Source of the DNA: CAYZDV01 sp964477275
GTDB taxonomy: Bacteria; Acidobacteriota; Aminicenantia; Aminicenantales; Aminicenantaceae
Assembly (NCBI GenBank): GCA_964477275.1
Contig: CAYZDV010000062.1
Coordinates: forward strand, 1-11,569
Length of the DNA stretch: 11,569 bases
Reading direction: 5' to 3'
This document shows, one piece after another, positions 7,952-11,569 of this stretch (its first letter is position 1; each line of letters begins with the position of its first letter). A program made the position numbers and the translations under genes. Under the pieces are notes generated by a model. It was given only the letters and a program-made list of their open reading frames with translations. It did not search any database and was not told the DNA's origin.

Positions 7952-8097
7952 AATTTCCTGGCCGTTAGGCTGTTACCGGCCACCATAATGTTGGAGCTCT
8001 TGATATCCCGATGAACAATGCCTTTTTCGTGAGCGTGGTGCAATCCTTCAGCGACGCTGTCTTCATCCACTTGAGACTGGCACTTCGGGCACTTCAT
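7948..8097 (-). pseudogene. Remnant of a zinc-ribbon Ser/Thr protein kinase, internally deleted
   Basis: A 49-codon open frame from ATG to TGA. It opens with MKCPKCQSQVDEDS, the first half (CPKC) of an N-terminal zinc ribbon like that ahead of many Acidobacteriota-type Ser/Thr kinases. It then switches in frame to GLHHAHEKGIVHRDIKSSNI, the kinase helix E and catalytic loop with the HRDIKxxN motif intact. It ends eleven residues later in unrelated sequence. The ATP-binding lobe (about 100 residues) and everything after the catalytic loop, including DFG, are missing, so it cannot be an active kinase. The clean in-frame join suggests a deletion, and the end suggests a second one. A plausible promoter survives upstream (8117-8146). 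It may be dead DNA or, less likely, a small expressed peptide. Confidence 0.75.
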
Positions 8098-8116
8098 GAA
8101 CGGCTCTTTTTCGCCG

Positions 8117-8146
8117 AGAATAGCAACTCAAAGGGAGAATAGTCAA
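8117..8146 (-). promoter_or_regulatory. Possible promoter of the kinase remnant
   Basis: Minus-strand TTGACT (plus 8141-8146) and TATTCT (plus 8117-8122), 18 bases apart, would start transcription about 13 nt before the remnant's ATG. It suggests that the 5' end of the original gene is still in place. Confidence 0.35.
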
Positions 8147-8154
8147 GCTGAAGG

Positions 8155-8344
8155 GATTTCCTATGCAGGGCCACGTCAAAGTCCATAAAATAACATACCG
8201 CCTTAGTCGGTATCTTTCCTGTCATTCCGGGCTTGACCCGGAATCCAGAATAATAAATCCTGGATTCCTGTACCCGCCTTCACGGGCACAAGCTTCCGCA
8301 GGAATGACAAAAATGTGACTTTGACGTTACCGTGATTTCCTATG
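8155..8344. mobile_element. Candidate MITE-like element: 11-bp direct repeats around 11-bp inverted repeats
   Basis: GATTTCCTATG occurs at 8155-8165 and again, same orientation, at 8334-8344. Just inside lie ACGTCAAAGTC (8173-8183) and its exact reverse complement GACTTTGACGT (8317-8327). This is the order expected for target duplications flanking terminal inverted repeats, with 6-7 bases between the two that match only loosely. The interior is about 170 bp, has no transposase, and contains a short hairpin (ATACCG 8195-8200 with CGGTAT 8208-8213) and a GTCATTCC palindrome. A non-autonomous element is the simplest reading; chance is unlikely for two exact 11-mers in this geometry. An 11-bp duplication is long but within the range of some IS families. 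Confidence 0.5.
8220..8309. repeat. GTCATTCC-type dispersed palindromic repeat
   Basis: A 90-bp unit bounded by TGTCATTCC (8220-8228) and GGAATGACA (8301-8309). Inside are ATTCCGGG/CCCGGAAT (8224-8231 with 8237-8244), GGAATCCAG/CTGGATTCC (8240-8248 with 8260-8268) and a short CCCG/CGGG hairpin (8273-8276 with 8283-8286). Units of this kind recur many times in many bacterial genomes between genes, and when translated give the well-known spurious IPGQARND peptide. A second copy elsewhere in the genome is expected but cannot be seen here. Confidence 0.8.
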
Positions 8345-8347
8345 TCC

Positions 8348-8378
8348 TTGACATTAGCCTCAGTTGAATTACTATAAA
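8348..8378 (+). promoter_or_regulatory. Predicted promoter for the exported phosphatase operon
   Basis: A perfect TTGACA (8348-8353) is followed by TATAAA (8373-8378) after 19 bases, or by TACTAT (8370-8375) after 16. The leader to the start codon would be about 70 nt. It begins only four bases beyond the right direct repeat of the candidate element. Confidence 0.5.
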
Positions 8379-8453
8379 GATGGAAGTCTCGGATGTTTGG
8401 ACTTCGAGCGTCCTGTATTTTCTGATCTTCAGAAGCGGAGGAGCCGTGCGGTG

Positions 8454-9662
8454 ATGAGAAATCAGTTCCGGAAATCGAAAACACGACACGCCGTTTTTTT
8501 CTGCATTCTCTTCCTGGCCATTCCTCTTTTTGCTAAAGACATTCCGTGCGTCTGGGCGGATGTGGAGAGAATTATTGCCGTGGGCGATCTGCACGGAGAC
8601 CTTCAGAATTTCATCGTCATCCTCCGGGGAACAGGGGTGGTCGATGAAAATCTTCACTGGATCGCCGGAAAGACTCATCTCGTCCAGATAGGCGATGTGA
8701 TGGACAGAGGACCCGATGCCAGGAAAATCCTGGACCTGCTGATGAGGCTTGAAAAAGAAGCCGAAGAGGCAGGAGGCAAAGTCCATATGCTGATCGGAAA
8801 CCACGAGGAAATGAACATTTCGGGCATCGCCATCGATTACGAAGGATACGTATCTGTGGAACAGTTCATCGATTTCCTTCCCGACAGTTTCAAGGAAAGG
8901 NNNNNNNNNNGGACCGAGAAAAAATTCATTAAAAAAATAGAAAAAAGCGCTGCCAAAGAACATAATCCCAACTTCTCGATGGACTCCCTTCTGAAGGAGT
9001 CCTGGGAAGAATTTTTGAGCGAGGTCAGAAAAAACCCCCGGCATTCAGCCCGAAAGGAATACATTGACAATTTCAACAAAACCTACGGAAACTGGATTCT
9101 GGAACGCAATGCCGTGATCAAGATCAACGATGTCGTCTTTGTCCACGGCGGAATCAGCGAAAAATTCTCGACGTGGAAACTGGAGGACATCAACAACCGC
9201 GCTCGCTTCGAGCTCCAGGATATCAGATGGGCGGCGATGAATTCCACTCAGCCGAAAATCCCGCAGTTCATGCGGCAAATTGTCTATAACTCTGAAGGAC
9301 CCCTCTGGTACCGGGATCTGGCCAGGAGCGACAGCCCGCTGACAGAAGAAGATGTGGACGGAATCCTGGAAAATCTTGGCGCCCGGTACATGGTGACCGC
9401 CCACACCACGAAAGTCATCCGGAACGAAGACCAAATGAAGAGCTTCAACGGCAAAATCTGGGTCATTGATACCGGGATCTCTCAAGCCTACCGGACAAGG
9501 GGCGGAAAAATCAGCGCTTTGATCATTGAAAACGGAGAATTCCTCGTCTGGCCGCCCAGCCTCCGCACCAGAAAGGATGAACGAGAGAAATCCTCAAGAG
9601 AGACACAGCGCGTGATTCCCTATCTCGCCCCGCGCTTGATGGACATCTTATGCCTGTCTTGA
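8454..9662 (+). CDS. Exported PPP-family metallophosphatase (Shewanella-like type)
   Basis: A calcineurin-like phosphoesterase of about 402 residues, predicted to remove phosphate from phosphoproteins outside the cytoplasm. An N-terminal signal covers residues 1-35: a basic start, a hydrophobic stretch at 13-27 and a possible cut after VWA35. The metal site is complete: GDLHGD (44-49), GDVMDRG (80-86), GNHE (115-118), HGG (231-233) and TAHTT (315-319). EGPLWYRD (281-288) is typical of the Shewanella-like branch of PPP phosphatases. GGAGGAG at 8437-8443 serves either the ATG at 8454 or the in-frame GTG at 8451; an ATG at 8364 lies too far upstream and would add residues ahead of the signal. 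Ten N at residues 150-153 interrupt the sequence, but the frame is kept. It is followed 40 nt later by a kinase-like gene on the same strand, suggesting one unit. Confidence 0.9.
   Translation: MRNQFRKSKTRHAVFFCILFLAIPLFAKDIPCVWADVERIIAVGDLHGDLQNFIVILRGTGVVDENLHWIAGKTHLVQIGDVMDRGPDARKILDLLMRLEKEAEEAGGKVHMLIGNHEEMNISGIAIDYEGYVSVEQFIDFLPDSFKERXXXXTEKKFIKKIEKSAAKEHNPNFSMDSLLKESWEEFLSEVRKNPRHSARKEYIDNFNKTYGNWILERNAVIKINDVVFVHGGISEKFSTWKLEDINNRARFELQDIRWAAMNSTQPKIPQFMRQIVYNSEGPLWYRDLARSDSPLTEEDVDGILENLGARYMVTAHTTKVIRNEDQMKSFNGKIWVIDTGISQAYRTRGGKISALIIENGEFLVWPPSLRTRKDEREKSSRETQRVIPYLAPRLMDILCLS
8901..8910. other. Assembly gap (10 N) inside the phosphatase gene
   Basis: Ten unknown bases replace codons 150-152 and one base of codon 153. 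The reading frame continues across, so the gap size is either correct or right modulo three. The true residues lie in a variable insert between GNHE and HGG motifs, away from the active site. Confidence 0.98.
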
Positions 9663-9705
9663 TTCAGGAAAAAATGGGAAATGAAATGTCGTCAAGGGGG
9701 AAATG

Positions 9706-10509
9706 ATGATTAGAAAAAAAAACCTGGTTTTTTTACTCCTCATCGGCCTTACTCTTACTTTCTCCGATTATGGCCTTCCCGACGGCCAGGAAGACCTCGA
9801 GGTAATGGAGAAATACCTGAAAACCGCCGCCATCGGCCCCAGCTGGAAACCTGTGGGAAAAAGAACCGAGTCCTACATTGTCATCCTCGACGATGGAAAA
9901 ACAATCCGAAGAGGATTCATGAAGTTCACCAACCGCACCCGGCCAAACCACCAGTTTCCCTTTGACAGCTATAAATATGAACTGGCTGCCTACGAACTGG
10001 ACAAACTCTTCGGGCTTCGCCTCATTCCTCCTGTGGTGGAAAGAACGGTTGGAGAACGAAACGCCTCCCTCCAGATTCTCATCGAAGACTTTATCACCGA
10101 GGAATACCGGAGAAGACACAAGGTCGAGCCACCAGACCCGGCGGGTTTTGAGCGGACACTGGACGAATTAAAAATCCTCGAACACCTGACCTACTCCTTC
10201 ACCATCTGCGAACAAACCAGCATGGATGATATCCTCATCGACCACGAAAGAGGCTGGAAAATATGGAGAGTGGACTTTTCCCAGGCATTTGACATCTATA
10301 CGGAAATATCGCCAGGCTGCGAGATCAGCCGCTGTTCGAAAGAGCTTTACCAGAAGCTCTCGAATGTGAAAGACAAAACGATCAGGTCCAAGGTCAAAAA
10401 ATACCTGAACACAGATGAAATCACCACCCTTTTAAAAAGAAAGGGCCTGGTCATCGAAAGGCTCCAAAGGTTGATCAAAGAGAAGGGAGAGGATGCTGTT
10501 CTCTTTTAA
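9706..10509 (+). CDS. Exported atypical kinase-fold protein, predicted pseudokinase
   Basis: A protein of 267 residues (268 if started at the ATG three bases earlier) paralogous to the gene at 10866. The ATG at 9706 is preferred because AGGGGG at 9695-9700 is then five bases away. Numbering from 9703, residues 8-20 are hydrophobic and preceded by RKK, an export signal. GFMKF (71-75) offers the nucleotide-binding lysine, and YKYELAAYELDKLF (90-103) the helix-C glutamate, matching QYEIAAYEVDKLL of the paralogue; IPP-VER follows in both. The catalytic loop, NDDRTQQN in the paralogue, is here CEQTSMDD (169-176): the catalytic Asp, the Arg and the metal-binding Asn are all changed. The later VDFSQAF (190-196) keeps the second metal-site Asp. 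Activity is thus doubtful and a partner-regulating role plausible. The fold (PI3K/HipA-like) is inferred from motifs. A run of nine A at 9714-9722 follows the start. Confidence 0.8.
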   Translation: MIRKKNLVFLLLIGLTLTFSDYGLPDGQEDLEVMEKYLKTAAIGPSWKPVGKRTESYIVILDDGKTIRRGFMKFTNRTRPNHQFPFDSYKYELAAYELDKLFGLRLIPPVVERTVGERNASLQILIEDFITEEYRRRHKVEPPDPAGFERTLDELKILEHLTYSFTICEQTSMDDILIDHERGWKIWRVDFSQAFDIYTEISPGCEISRCSKELYQKLSNVKDKTIRSKVKKYLNTDEITTLLKRKGLVIERLQRLIKEKGEDAVLF

Positions 10510-10865
10510 AAAATCCGTGCGTTTTCGTCCCTGAAAGCCCGCATTTTTTCTCTCTCTGCCTGCCGTCATTTCTGGCCCAATAATATTCAATAAAGTGGCC
10601 AGATAATGTGCACTATCTCATAATCTCAATCAAATCAGGCGAATAACATCAGATCTCTCAGCCTTTTCAACAAGGATATCCACAGGAACTGTTGAAAAAG
10701 AAGCGATCCATCCGGGGAAGAACTTCCAAATCCTTACCTATATCACGGAAAAAGAAATGCTTGCTCCGGCCGACACATTCCGTTTTTTCCGTTGATTTTC
10801 CAAAGAAAGAGAGTTATATTACTCACAAAACTCGAACGGAGAGTTTTGGAAAAGGAGACCAGAAA
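10510..10865. other. Intergenic region with two inverted repeats and a promoter
   Basis: No gene is seen in these 356 bases. TCTGGCC (10571-10577) pairs with GGCCAGA (10597-10603) around an AT-rich 19-base loop. TTTTCAACA (10664-10672) pairs with TGTTGAAAA (10690-10698), and its loop includes the palindrome GGATATCC (10674-10681). Neither stem is followed by a T-run, so they are not clear intrinsic terminators. A T6 run at 10541-10546 follows only a weak 4-bp stem (TGCG/CGCA) after the preceding gene. Confidence 0.55.
10792..10820 (+). promoter_or_regulatory. Predicted sigma70 promoter of the kinase gene
   Basis: TTGATT (10792-10797), a 17-base spacer and TATATT (10815-10820) give a good match. 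Transcription would start near 10827, leaving a leader of about 40 nt. The kinase can therefore be expressed apart from the phosphatase and pseudokinase. Confidence 0.6.
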
Positions 10866-11569
10866 ATGAGACGAAAAATTTCACTTCTCCTGTCTCTCCT
10901 CTTTTTCACGGGTTTCCTCTCTTTCTCCGGCGGACAGTTTACGCCCGAAGAAGTATCCCAGAGGCCGCAGTGGGAAGAATTCCTCAAGACCGCAGAAATC
11001 ATCGGTCATGATGACGTCGGTGAGGGCGTGACCAAGCCCACCTGGCTCACCCTGAAAAAAGGCGATACTGTCAAACAAGGCCTCTGGAAAAATCCCAGAG
11101 GCATCCAGCAGGGCTTTCTTGAAGGCTGGCAGTATGAAATTGCCGCCTATGAGGTCGATAAGCTTCTGGAGCTGCACATGATCCCTCCTACGGTGGAGAG
11201 GGCCTTCAACGGAAAGGAAGGTTCTCTTCAACTTCGGATTGAGAAGGAATACAGCGAACTCGAGATCATGGACCAGAGAATCCCGATGCCGCCCGATAAG
11301 AGGGAACACAGGGAAAACATGAAGTATATCACCCGGGCCTTCGACAGCCTCATCGGAAACGACGACCGGACCCAGCAGAATATCCTCTACACCAAAGACT
11401 GGCGGACGATTCTCATCGACCATTCCCGCGCTTTCCGGTCTACCAGGGAGCATAGCCGGCAGCTCATGTATGGAAAAAACGGAATCAAGGGGGAGCTGCT
11501 CTTCAAACGGCTGCCGCGCAAGTTTGTGGAAAAAGTGAAAGGGTTGACCCTCGAAAGCATTCAAAACGC
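10866..11569 (+). CDS. Exported atypical protein/lipid kinase-like protein (PI3K/HipA-like fold), 3' end cut off
   Basis: An open frame of 234 complete codons that runs off the window without a stop. The ATG has AAAGGAG (10851-10857) eight bases upstream. Residues 1-22 are an export signal: RRK followed by a hydrophobic stretch. Kinase-like motifs in order are GLWKN (72-76, candidate ATP-binding Lys75), QYEIAAYEVDKLL (89-101, helix-C Glu91), MIPPTVER (105-112), a catalytic loop GNDDRTQQNILY (164-175) with Asp167 and Asn172, and ILIDHSRAF (182-190) with the second metal ligand Asp185. This D-R-x3-N plus ID-H-x2-AF pattern is that of the PI3K/HipA/Fam20-like superfamily. The substrate could be protein, lipid or a small molecule; the order of motifs does not decide it. 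It has its own promoter, and follows a degenerate paralogue and an exported phosphatase, which suggests phosphorylation outside the cytoplasm. The family is inferred by eye, without a search. Confidence 0.8.
   Translation, partial: MRRKISLLLSLLFFTGFLSFSGGQFTPEEVSQRPQWEEFLKTAEIIGHDDVGEGVTKPTWLTLKKGDTVKQGLWKNPRGIQQGFLEGWQYEIAAYEVDKLLELHMIPPTVERAFNGKEGSLQLRIEKEYSELEIMDQRIPMPPDKREHRENMKYITRAFDSLIGNDDRTQQNILYTKDWRTILIDHSRAFRSTREHSRQLMYGKNGIKGELLFKRLPRKFVEKVKGLTLESIQN

Noticed and set aside
8094..8225. 43-codon minus-strand open frame whose stop overlaps the ATG of the kinase remnant
   Set aside because: It starts within the palindromic repeat and crosses the candidate mobile element's border; no recognisable domain and no ribosome site, so the ATGA overlap is probably chance.
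8203..8484. 93-codon minus-strand open frame ending in IPGQARND-like peptide
   Set aside because: It reads through the palindromic repeat, which is a known source of spurious peptides, and overlaps the phosphatase promoter and start on the other strand.
8340..9044. 234-codon minus-strand open frame opposite the phosphatase
   Set aside because: The plus strand carries complete phosphatase motifs; this frame crosses the N gap and has no recognisable domain.
10519..10546. Possible intrinsic terminator after the pseudokinase gene
   Set aside because: A T6 run exists but the stem is only about 4 bp (TGCG/CGCA) with a long loop; too weak to call.
10881..11564. 227-codon minus-strand open frame opposite the kinase gene
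   Set aside because: The plus-strand frame has a good promoter, ribosome site, export signal and kinase motifs shared with its neighbour.

Overview
The window is ordinary bacterial DNA of roughly 50% GC: tightly packed genes with Shine-Dalgarno sites, sigma70-like promoters and no introns. A run of ten N inside one gene marks a draft assembly, probably a metagenome or single-cell bin. Three things fit an uncultured bacterium of the Acidobacteriota/Aminicenantes type: the membrane carriers fused to HEAT repeats, a remnant of a Ser/Thr kinase with an N-terminal zinc ribbon, and a GTCATTCC-type palindromic repeat. This placement is inference from gene style, not from a marker gene.

Left part, minus strand (46-7827): read in the direction of transcription, there is a PilZ-domain protein, a STAS-domain anti-sigma-factor-antagonist-like protein, two large paralogous ATP/ADP-carrier-like membrane proteins with HEAT-type C-termini (5 nt apart), and a protein with FHA, GAF and PP2C/SpoIIE-type phosphatase domains. 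The last four are closely spaced (36, 5 and 37 nt) and probably form one operon from a promoter at about 7244-7272. PilZ has its own strong promoter. The STAS protein and the RsbU-like phosphatase are two of the three parts of a partner-switching module; the switch kinase is not here. The layout suggests that partner switching, perhaps tuned by an FHA-bound phosphoprotein, acts on or with the two carriers.

Middle (7828-8453): an intergenic graveyard. It holds a 49-codon remnant joining a kinase zinc ribbon directly to the kinase catalytic loop, and a nested repeat: a GTCATTCC palindrome inside a longer inverted repeat, flanked by an 11-bp direct repeat. A promoter for the rightward genes follows.

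Right part, plus strand (8454-11569): three genes for proteins with N-terminal export signals. They are a PPP-family metallophosphatase (Shewanella-like type), a degenerate protein of an atypical PI3K/HipA-like kinase fold that has lost its catalytic loop residues, and a paralogue that keeps them and runs off the window end. Together they look like an exported kinase/pseudokinase/phosphatase set, which I consider the most interesting content. No rRNA, tRNA, CRISPR array or transposase gene was seen.
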